From positions 310,001 to 374,000 of the forward strand of contig NZ_JAUFQG010000006.1 in NCBI RefSeq assembly GCF_030409605.1: DNA of 64,000 bases, in the 5' to 3' direction. Source of the stretch: Simiduia curdlanivorans. Lineage in GTDB: Bacteria > Pseudomonadota > Gammaproteobacteria > Pseudomonadales > Cellvibrionaceae. Every line of letters starts with the position of its first letter. Position 1 is the stretch's first letter. The translations under genes were made by a program, and so were the position numbers. Below the pieces are notes generated by a model. That model was not told the origin of the DNA, searched no databases, and saw only the letters and a program-made list of their open reading frames with translations. Shown in pieces: positions 51,702-63,700 of this stretch.

Positions 51702-51744
51702 AAAAGAGCATTTAGACGATCAACCATCGTCTAAATGCTCTTTT
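51702..51744 (-). terminator. Strong terminator after the giant gene
   Basis: A perfect 19-bp inverted repeat (51702-51720 and 51726-51744) with a 5-nt loop and T-run on the minus strand, starting 5 bp after the giant gene's stop. A T-run also exists on the plus strand. Confidence 0.9.
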
Positions 51745-51749
51745 CTGCG

Positions 51750-54700
51750 CTAAATAGCCGGCGCTACGAGGTTGGTATCCAACCCGCCAAACCCAGAGCT
51801 CGCCAAGGCTATTACAGGGTCTTTTTGTTCGGGCAGGGGTTCGAACCGAATGGTCAAAAACGCCTTACCGTTAATGATGATCACTTTGATAACGTCCCCC
51901 GGGTAAATTAAGTTGGGGTTTTTTACCTTGGGGTTTTGCTGCCAAAGCTCAATCCATTTATAAGGGTCTTTAAGAAACTTCTCTGCGATATCCCAAAGTG
52001 TATCGCCTTCTTTAATGTGGTAGCTTTCACTATATCCAGGTTTTAACTCCGGTAATGCCGCTTCTTCCGGAAATAAAATCGGCGTAACCGCATTGCTCTC
52101 TGCTTCATCGGCAGGCTTTTTCTTGCCCTCCTCTTCGTCAGTTTCCGCGCCAGCGGCGGTAGCATCAACAGGTAATAAAACCCCGGCAACGAGACGATAT
52201 TCACCCGTGGCAACCGCATCCGCACTGGCACTATAAGGGCTCACGGCCTCAAAAATAGCCGGGTCGACTTGTGAAAAATCTTCCACCGCCGTTTGCACAG
52301 CACTCTTAACCCCCTGCCCCGCCTGCTCGCCATAGACCGACTCAATTCGATCACCGGTAAAGCTAGAGGTTACAGGCACAACACCCACATACAAAGGCTC
52401 TACAAAACTCAAGCCAACAAAATTTACACTCTGGCTAACATTCATTGTCACCGGTGCAAATTGATCGCCGATCGCAAGGAAAGGTTCTGTATTGGTACCT
52501 AATACTAAATTTGCGGCGGTGAAATTGACTTTGTTTTCAACAACTGACAGGTTGCCAATGCCTTCACTTGCTAAATCTATATCGCCTGAGCCGGCATTAA
52601 TTGAATTAATTTTTATATCATCTTTAACGACTAAGGCAATATCAATGCCTGTAGATTGGGTATCAATGCTTATCAAATCTACATCCGTATAGATATTGAC
52701 ATCGCCCGCAGACGTGATGCTAACGTCGCTAACGCTCACGTCGCCACTCACCGCACTCTCAGATGACGAATTAACGGTAAGCGCGAGTGTATTAGCGTTG
52801 CTAAACTCTAAACTCATACCACCCGTCATCAAGCCAGTGCCCGTCAATTGTGTATCGGCGAGGGATTCAACCTGAAGATTTTCGCTACTATCGAGTAGAG
52901 CCTCAAACTGTGCAAAGACGTAATTGCCCAAGCCGCTTTCACCCTCAGCAGTGGCCGCCAAATCCCAACCCAATCCGGCAACGCCGGACGCTAAAGTATC
53001 ATTGCCTAAGCCACCACTTAAACTCGCTGGAGCAAATTCATGGCTTAGTATATCGAGCCGGTCATCACCAACACCTAAGTCTAAGGTTTGCAATCCACCC
53101 GTTTGCAAACTCACGCTGTCATCGCCGCCGCCAGTATGCATCGCCGTTAAGCTTGCGCCATTGACAACAACAGAATCGCTACCGGCTCCAAGCTGTAACG
53201 CATCTATTCCAGCAAAAGAAACACTGGATGCTTCGTTACTAAAGCTTGAGCTACCTGAAATGAGGTTCCAGCTTAGGTCTACATCTGCCCCAACCAAGGT
53301 GTCAGCAGCGCCATTAGCTTGTAAATAATTTAAGCCATTAAACGTCATGCCTGCATATTGCAATTGGTTTACATCGGTAAATACATATTCACCGCTTAAT
53401 GCAGCCCCATTGAAGCGACCCGTATTATTGACGCTTTCTAAATTCGTGAATAACACCGACACAGAACCTAAGTTTGCCAACGCAGTTCGCTCAGCCAATT
53501 CACCTTCGATAACAAGCGCGCGCCACTCGGCACCCTCGTTCATTACCAAATCGCTACCGCCTGCGCCATCCACCTGAGTTACACCAGTAAAAACCATGCC
53601 AGCAGCTGCAATGTCACCGGCAGCACTTAAGTCGAATTGATCAGCGCCAACGGTGCCAATTATCCGATCACTACCGGTACCAGCTAGAATCTCAGAAACA
53701 CCGGCAAAATTGACACCCGCTACAGCTAACGTATTAGCATTAATACCCAACTGGAATTCATCTTCTACATCAGTACCACTCAGTACCAGAGCCTGTCCGC
53801 TAACGTCGCTCATGCCAGTGGCAAGCAAACTAGCGATTTGTACTTGACCAAAGGCATTGGTCAGCGCAAGAGACTGTCCAGCGCTGAGGCTCAATGCGTC
53901 TTCACTACCTGCTATTAACCTAGTGACACCAGAAAAATCTACTCCCGCGACAGACAGCAATGCACCCTCAGCACTCACGTCGAATAATTCGGCAACCCCG
54001 GTGGCATGGATTAAGCCCGCATCCGTTGCCGTAACCAATTCCACTTGCTTGAAATTTACACCACCAGACTCAAACTCGCCGCTACCGAGTAACTGCCAAA
54101 CTTGACCGTCAGCGCCGATCAACTGATCTTGCCCAAGCCCTGCATCCAATTCACTCAAGCCCGAAAAGCTTACACCGCCGAGGCGCAGGCTGTTGCCAGC
54201 AATCAGTTCATAGGTTTCATCAGAATCGCCGGTAGAAAAGAGTTTCTCAGCGCCGGAAGCGAAGCGCATCCCCGTGAATTCAACGCCGCTATTTGTCAAT
54301 TTTTCGTTGCCATCAATAAGCCAAGTTGAGTTCACCGGCGCTTGCACCGCATCCTCACCACCACCCGACGCCACGGAGGCTAAACCTGAAAAGGTCAGGC
54401 CCGAAACACCAATTTCTCCATTTTCAAAGAGCACATAATTCTCAACGCCAGTGCTACCAATTAATGTATCCGCCTGAATAAACTCTACACTATCTAGGTT
54501 ATAGTCAGCTGCGGTAAATTGAGTCCCGCCCAGCAAAACAACAGCACCTGCGTTAGCGATGCTATCTTGGCCGCCCGCGCCATTAATAGACACAAGCCCT
54601 TCAAACTCTATCAGTCGAGCGGCGATGTTAGAATTTTCTAGCACCGTAAAGCTATCATCGCTCTCCGTTCCGCTTAAATTTGTCGCCAATACTTTGTCAA

Positions 54701-57700
54701 CACCACTTATTAATAGGGTTTCGACCCAGATAGATTGGTCGCTATTCTCAAGCTTGACGTTATCTGCACTAACTTCATTAGCCCCAACACCAAGATTGAG
54801 TTGCGAAAATCCACTGACGGCCAGTGACGTGAAGTCAATATCCTGTAATCTGAAATGCGCCGCATCGGTAACCGAAACAGTATTTGAATCGGCAACACTT
54901 GAAATGACATTTGCCGACGTTTCAACACGCTCAATAGCGGAAAACTCAATGCCATCTGCAATGGCAACCCCGGGCGTATTGAGTAACTGCCAAGCGCTAC
55001 CACCAGATACGGAATCGAAAACGTTAGACCCAAAGAATTGAGTTGCGCCAGAAACAGTCATATCGCTAACAGTAATCTGATTGTTACCATTAATTGCAAC
55101 GGAGGAGCCACTTGCATCAGCCAAAACTGTTTTAGCATCTACCAACTCAATGCGACTAAAAGTAGACTCAGAAACTTTGCCTTGGCCAGACACCGAAGTG
55201 AGCTGAAACCCATAAGAATCATCTACAATTAACGTATCTTGACCACCCATACCATCAACGGTGGCGAGCCCAGCGACTGCGCTAGAGCTATACAGCACGC
55301 CATTATGCGAAACACCTGCAGCATCGATAGAAAATAGATCGTCATCGACAGTTCCAATTAGCGTATCAAAGTCGCCGCTCACCTTTTCTAAGCCGCTGAA
55401 TACAATACCCGCGTGTTCGGATTGCGCGGCATTTAAGGTTTCCCATTGCGCACCCGCCAGACTGATAACCTCATCGGCATCCAGCACAGACTCGCCAGCA
55501 GTAAGACTAATCAAATTATTGAAATCCATTTGATTAACGCGAACATTGCCCAGACCTTGAACAACAAATATTTCACTCTGTTCACTACCAATTAAATGCC
55601 CGCCGTTGATAGTCTCAACGCTGCTAATTGCTAAAGAAAGAGCATCGATAGAAAGCCTACCAACTTCATCCGTCAACGAATATTGGGTTTCCGAGAAGCC
55701 GGTGAATACATCGGCACCAGATCCGGCGTGCAGTGCGTGCAATCCATTTTGAAATTTAACGTCCATATTATTTGCACGTAAATTTCCATTTGACAGCAAG
55801 CTAAAGGTATCGCCTAACGCACTTCCGAATATTTCTGCCGAACGGCTAACGATATATTCAATATCAGTAAAAATTTGCGCCATATTTCGGGCAGAATTGG
55901 AGCCTAAAATAGTCCAAGCTTCATCATTTTCACTGGTCACCGTATCGTAACCACTGCCACCAGAAATACCATTAGCATTGGTTACATCTAATCCGCCTGC
56001 AGTAACCTTACCATCCACATCGATAATAAAATTAATACCCGCTTCACCACCTATAATATTGCCATTTTCAACCCGCTCGACGCTTAGGAAAGTAATTCCA
56101 TCGGTAATAACACTCTTATCTTCGGCTAATAGCTCAAATGTTTGGCCATCTCTCGCGCCAACCACATCGTCCCCGCCCAACATATCCACACGGCTCAAAC
56201 CAGCGGCTGCGGATGATTCCAGCGTCATGTTATAGGCAGATATCTTATTGGGTGCAATTACGTTAACAATGTCGTCATCAGCAGACATAAAGGCACTCGT
56301 TGCAGCACCCGATAAGGCTTCAAAACCAAAGAATTCCGTGGTGTTATAAACAGCGTGCTTATTCCCGATTAATGACCATGAAAAGCCATCGGCTCCACTT
56401 GCAGAATCTTCCCCGCCTAAAGCATCGACGGACAAAAAGGATTCACCGCCAACAACCGTAAAATCAATGTCATTAGCTGTGATGATATTGCCATTGATTG
56501 AAAAAATATCAGCACCGCCGGAACCAACAAGTACTCGAGAACTACCTTGAGCCGAACCAATATGGCTGAAACGAATATTCTGACTTTCAGCAATTGCTAT
56601 CGAAGGATCAAGGTCATCCCAATCTAGAGTCCAGCTTGCACCACCAGACACACTATCACCGCCCGCTAAATCCCCACCATCAACTTCACTCACACCAGTA
56701 AACTGTATCGATTTCACGACCAGTGCTTGATTGCCAGTAATAATAAATTGATCGACACCCGTCGAACCAAAAATACTGCCCACCTGAACAGCCGCGAGAT
56801 CTTCAAAAAGGGTGTTACCCCAAAGCACTGCATTTTCATCACTGACTAAAGTAACCGCTGCAGCACCAGCAAATAGCGTGTCACCAGTGGTACTACCACC
56901 ACCCAAGACCTTTTCAAACTCACCACTATTTTTACTAAATTTAATTCCTTGGAAAGTTACCGAGCTACCACTAACATCCGTAAACTCATCATCGAGCGCC
57001 GAACCAGTTAAGATAGCTGCATCGGTATTGGCCGCATCGAGGCCGATAAATTGAATGCCGCTGTTGGTAGCGCTATTGGCTGCAATGTCTGTCCAATCGC
57101 TTGCGCCTATACCTGTAACCGTATCACCGGTATCGGTGCCAAGATCAATCGCGCTAAAATTACCGCCACCCGCAACATTGAAGGTAATGTCCCACGCCTC
57201 AATACTGTTAGCGGCGAGTACGTCGACAATGTCTGCCGCGGCTGAACCTTTCAGCGTTGTGAGCGCCGAATTCGCAAACTCTATGTCCTCAAAATCAATG
57301 CCGTTGTTGTGGGCACTATTGTTACTACCCAGCATTGTCCATTCGCCAATGCCATTAACTGTGTCCGCATCTGAACTGCCGGCCTTAACCTTTGTTAGAC
57401 CACTGATTTTGATACTGGCCACATCAAGAATATTGACGTCATCAAAGGCATAAGTACGAGCAACACTACCATCGTCTACCAGTGCGGCCGCCGTCATAAC
57501 ATCAATGCCGGTAACATTAAGTGCGTCAAATACCCTTACACTTTTTTCACCTGCATTAAGCGCGACAGATAGGCCCGTTGCACTAAGCGTATCCGTATCA
57601 GCACCCGCGTCAATAGTGGTAAAATCACCCCCGCCCGTGCGGGTAAACTCTATGCTGTTAGCCGTTACTTTTGCAGCACTATTTGAAAGGGTGAACACGT

Positions 57701-60700
57701 CATCAGACGCCGAGCCCGTTAAAACACTCAATGAGCCTACGGCTGTATCCAGTCCAGTAAAAGTAACACCGCGACTCTCGGCTTGCTTAACCGCATTACC
57801 ACCGATTAACGTCCAACCCGCACCACCGGTCGCTCTATTTACGCCGTTGGCATCGCCGGTTAACACGGTCGATACAGACGTAAAATCGATAGCTTTAACG
57901 GTTAATGCGTTATTTTCAGTTAATGCGAAGGTCTCACCGGCATCTGTTCCTTGAATGACCGCGCCATCGATCAGATCCAATCCGTAAAAATCGATGGTTT
58001 CAAATACAACATTATTATCGGTGCCCCTTAACGTTACTGTGCCACCCTTCGCATCTAGCTCGTCAAAGGTATCACCACCGGCGTTAACTACCGTAAACTT
58101 CGACGCGCCATCAGCTACGGTAAAGCGAATGCCGTTGCCAATAACGGTATTACCCTCGAGTGAAAAACTGTCTGCATCGACGGAGCCGGTAAGTACACTA
58201 CTGATACCATCGGCAGAGTAGATGTTTTTAAACTCAACCCCACGGCTTTCTGCGGCTGCCGTGGCGTTATTCCAACCCAAGGTCCATGCATCACCGTTTA
58301 TGACAGTGTCATTTCCACCTTGCCCATCGACCTTGCCGACGTTGGTGAAATTTATTCCATTAACCTTGAGTGCATTATCGTCAGTGGTCGACAGCGTAAA
58401 GCTATCAACGGAATTGGTACCGGTAATATCCGCGCCAGCAACGGAAAATAAGTTTTCGAAGCGGGTATTATCCAAAAACACATCGTTTGAGCCGTCGGCA
58501 ACCAACGTTACATTGACTCCTGCAGCCGTTAAGGTATCTTCTCCGCCTGCGCCGACCACATTAATAAAGTCACTCGCCGACGTTGTAAATTTGATGCCGC
58601 TAAAGGTGACTGAATTACGAGAAACGTCAGTGAAATTATCGTTGCCGGCGGTGGCGGTTAAGGTCACTGCATCGGTTTTTGCTATATCTAAGCCAGTGAA
58701 TTTAATACCCGCGTTAGTGGCGCCCTTGCTTTCGGTAATGTCAATCCAATCCTCAGCGCTCAGACCGGTAACTTCATCTAGAATGAACTTTCCGTCAGAA
58801 TCTACATGATTACCCAAATCAACCTGAGTAAAATCGTTGCCACCCGTAACATTGAAGGTTATATCCCACGCTTTAACACTGTTAGCGGCAAGTACGTCGA
58901 CAATGTCTGCGGCGGCTGAACCTTTCAGCGTTGTGAACGCCGAATTCGCAAACTCTATGCCTTCAAAATCAATGCCGTTGTTGTGGGCACTATTGTTACT
59001 ACCCAGCATTGTCCATTCGCCAATGCCATTTACTGTGTCAGCATCTGAACTGCCGGCCTTAACCTTTGTTAGACCACTGATTTTGATACTGGCCACATCA
59101 AGAATATTAGCGTCATCAAGAATATTGGCGTCATCAAAGGCATAAGTACGAGCAACATTACCATCGTCTACCAGTGCGGCCGCCGTCATAACATCAATGC
59201 CGGTAATATTAAGTGCGTCAAATACCCTTACACTTTTTTCACCTGCATTAAGCGCGACAGATAGGCCCGTTGCACTAAGCGTATCCGTATCAGCACCCGC
59301 GTTAATAGTGGTAAAATCACCCCCGCCCGTGCGGGTAAACTCTATGCCGTTAGCCGTTACTTTTGCAGCACTATTTGAAAGGGTGAACACGTCATCAGAC
59401 GCCGAGCCCGTTAAAACACTCAATGAGCCTACGGCTGTATCCAGCCCGGTAAAAGTAACACCGCGACTCTCGGCTTGCTTAACCGCATTACCACCGATTA
59501 ACGTCCAACCCGCACCACCGGTCGCTCTATTTACGCCGTTGGCATCGCCGGTTAACACGGTCGATACAGACGTAAAATCGATAGCTTTAACGGTTAATGC
59601 GTTATTTTCAGTTAATGCGAAGGTCTCACCGGCATCTGTTCCTTGAATGACCGCGCCATCGATCAGATCCAATCCGTTAAAATCGATGGTTTCAAATACA
59701 ACATCATTATCGGTGCCCCTTAACGTTACTGTGCCACCCTTCGCATCTAGCTCGTCAAAGGTATCACCACCGGCGTTAACTACCGTAAACTTCGACGCGC
59801 CATCAGCTACGGTAAAGCGAATGCCGTTGCCAATAACGGTATTACCCTCGAGTGAGAAACTGTCTGCATCGACGGAGCCGGTAAGTACACTACTGATACC
59901 ATCGGCAGAGTAGATGTTTTTAAACTCAACCCCACGGCTTTCTGCGGTCGCCGTGGCGTTATCCCAACCCAAGGTCCATGCATCGCCATCCAAGACAGTG
60001 TCATTCCCACCTTGCCCATCAATCTTGCCGACGTTGGTGAAATTTATTCCATTAACCTTGAGTGCATTATCGTCAGTGGTCGACAGCGTAAAGCTTTCAA
60101 CGGAGTTGGTACCGGTGATATCCGCGCCAGCAACAGAGAATAGATTTTCGAAGCGGGTGTTTTCCAACATTACATCGTTTGAGCCATCGGCAATCAACGT
60201 CACATTGGTTCCTGCAGCCGTTAAAGTATCTTCTCCGCCTGCACCGACCACATTGGTAAAGTCACTCGCCGACGTTGTAAATTTGATGCCGCTAAAGGTG
60301 ACTGAATTACGAGAAACGTCAGTGAAATTATCGTTGCCGGCGGTGGCGGTTAAAGTAACAGCATCGGTTTTTGCTATATCTAAGTCAGTGAATTTAATAC
60401 CTGCGTTAGTGGCACCTTTACTTTCGGTAATGTCAATCCAATCCTCACCACTCAGGCCGGTAACTTCATCTAGAATGAACTTTCCGTCAGAATCTACATG
60501 ATTACCCAAATCAACCTGAGTAAAATCGTTGCCACCCGTAACATTGAAGGTTATATCCCACGCTTTAACACTGTTAGCGGCAAGTACGTCGACAATGTCT
60601 GCGACGGCTGAACCTTTCAGCGTTGTGAACGCCGAATTCGCAAACTCTATGTCTTCAAAATCAATGCCGTTGTTGTGGGCACTATTGTTACTACCCAGCA

Positions 60701-63700
60701 TTGTCCATTCGCCAATGCCATTTACAATGTCCGCATCTGAACTGCCGGCCTTAACCTTTGTTAGACCACTGATTTTGATACTGGCCACATCAAGAATATT
60801 GGCGTCATCAAGAATATTGGCGTCATCAAAGGCATAAGTACGAGCAACATTACCAGCGTCTACCAGTGCGGCCGCCGTCATAACATCAATGCCGGTAACA
60901 TTAAGTGCGTCAAATACCCTTACACTTTTTTCACCTGCATTAAGCGCGACAGATAGGCCCGTTGCACTAAGCGTATCCGTATCAGCACCCGCGTCAATAG
61001 TGGTAAAATCACCCCCGCCCGTGCGGGTAAACTCTATGCTGTTAGCCGTTACTTTTGCAGCACTATTTGAAAGGGTGAACACGTCATCAGACGCCGAGCC
61101 CGTTAAAACACTCAATGAGCCTACGGCTGTATCCAGCCCGGTAAAAGTAACACCGCGACTCTCGGCTTGCTTAACCGCATTACCACCGATTAACGTCCAA
61201 CCCGCACCACCGGTCGCTCTATTTACGCCGTTGGCATCGCCGGTTAACACGGTCGATACAGACGTAAAATCGATAGCTTTAACGGTTAATGCGTTATTTT
61301 CAGTTAATGCGAAGGTCTCACCGGCATCTGTTCCTTGAATGACCGCGCCATCGATCAGATCCAATCCGTTAAAATCGATGGTTTCAAATACAACATCATT
61401 ATCGGTGCCCCTTAACGTTACTGTGCCACCCTTCGCATCTAGCTCGTCAAAGGTATCACCACCGGCGTTAACTACCGTAAACTTCGACGCGCCATCAGCT
61501 ACGGTAAAGCGAATGCCGTTGCCAATAACGGTATTACCCTCGAGTGAAAAACTGTCTGCATCGACGGAGCCGGTAAGTACACTACTGATACCATCGGCAG
61601 AGTAGATGTTTTTAAACTCAACCCCACGGCTTTCTGCGGCTGCCGTGGCGTTATCCCAACCCAAGGTCCATGCATCACCGTTTATGACAGTGTCATTTCC
61701 ACCTTGCCCATCGACCTTGCCGACGTTGGTGAAATTTATTCCATTAACCTTGAGTGCATTATCGTCAGTGGTCGACAGCGTAAAGCTATCAACGGAATTG
61801 GTACCGGTAATATCCGCGCCAGCAACGGAAAATAAGTTTTCGAAGCGGGTATTATCCAAAAACACATCGTTTGAGCCGTCGGCAACCAACGTTACATTGG
61901 CTCCTGCAGCCGTTAAGGTATCTTCTCCGCCTGCGCCGACCACATTAATAAAGTCACTCGCCGACGTTGTAAATTTGATGCCGCTAAAGGTGACTGAATT
62001 ACGAGAAACGTCAGTGAAATTATCGTTGCCGGCGGTGGCGGTTAAGGTCACTGCATCGGTTTTTGCTATATCTAAGCCAGTGAATTTAATACCCGCGTTA
62101 GTGGCGCCCTTGCTTTCGGTAATGTCAATCCAATCCTCAGCGCTCAGACCGGTAACTTCATCTAGAATGAACTTTCCGTCAGAATCTACATGATTGCCCA
62201 AATCAACCTGAGTAAAATCGTTGCCACCCGTAACACCGAAGGTAATATCCCAAGCTTCAAGTTCTGAACTCGAAACAATAGTCACGCTATCAGCAATTTC
62301 AGAGCCTTTAAGAACCGTTGCTTCTGACAAGGCATATTTAATACTGCTAAAATCAATATCGCTATTCCGTGCACTGCCACTAGCACCTAATAACGTCCAC
62401 TCGCCAATACCTGTTACTGAGTCATCGCCCTCTCCGGCATCAACCTCGCTCAACCCAGTAAATTCGATTGAAGCGGTATGAATCCCGAGACCTGTAGCTA
62501 AATCATCCAGCTCTATTGCGTCATCATCGCTAGTTAACACAAGCCTGCGAGTATTATTTACCGCTGCAACGCCCTTGAGATGAAAACCACCAGTACCGCT
62601 ACCATCACCACTGATAACAATCTGACTATTTTTGGCGCCGGCGCTTCCGCCTGTCTTTTCTACGAGCCCGAAAGCGTAGTTTGAAGGGTCATTTGCATCC
62701 GAAACGTCCACACTGACATTTACTTTTTCACCCGTAAAATTGACCGTGCTCTCGCCATGAATCTCTGCATAGACAGACAAGCCTTCTGCGTTAACCTTAA
62801 GTGATTGAACATCTTGCCCGCCATCGTTCTTAATGACGTAATCAGCGCTAGGATTTGAACTGTCAGTTTCAAACGAAAAAGTAACTTTTCCACCTAAAGC
62901 ATAAGCCAGGATAGATGCAGCATTAACCTGACCTAGCTCAGCGAGTATCTCAGCATCACTCAGATCAGTACCGGCGAGCAACTCGTCACCAACTTCAATA
63001 GTGACAGTTCCTGCACTGGTAATTACTCCATTATTTTCAAAACCACCACCAGAACGACTACTGAAACTACTTACCTCAATTTCACGATCCTTCGCGACCA
63101 CCACATCACCAACAGCTGTGGCGTCAAGTGCGCCGGCGCCAAGGTTAATATCGCCATTGAATTCAATATCTTTATTTGAAATAAGTGTTAGATTGACGTT
63201 GGCATCTGCTTCACTCGTGATATTTCCATTTAATTCAATGCCGAGAGCATCACTAGAATCCAAGGCGCCATCAGCAATTAACGTCAGCGTGTGACCAGCA
63301 GTACTTTCAAAATGTAAATCAGCCGATAACTTTATACCCGTTCGCTGGCTATTTTCGACCGGGGGTAAATAAGTACTTGACTCTATAATTAAATTATTTT
63401 CAGATAAATTTTCCTGAACCATGCTAACCGAGATTTTATTTTTATTTTTAGTTGAATCAGCATCTAAAACTGAAACAATCTCTAACCAATCGGGATCAAT
63501 CAACCAGGCACCAGCAGCTGCGCCACTGGCGCCTCGAGTGGAAACAGTTATTTCATTGAGGTAGATTGAACGCGCAGAGGTTTCGATAAAGCCACCACTG
63601 CCAGTGCCCGCGCCGTTCGCTTCAAATCGTCCGGAATAAAAACCTTCAGCATCAGCCCAGGCCACAATGGTGCCGCCGCTACCGTTATCGGTCGCAGAGG

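Noticed and set aside
51647..51727. N-terminal extension of the solute-binding-like protein
   Set aside because: The extension is encoded by the 19-bp terminator stem, and the GTG at 51646 has both a ribosome binding site and an immediate signal peptide.
57177..62234. CRISPR or other short-spacer array
   Set aside because: The repeats are 1.69 kb, in frame and coding; there are no short direct repeats with unique spacers and no cas genes.
57055..62481. Periodic plus-strand open frames of about 80-195 codons, recurring every 1,692 bp
   Set aside because: They lie antisense to the large repeats of the giant minus-strand gene and recur only because the repeats do. Their translations are low-complexity Pro/Ser/Val sequences with no start signals.
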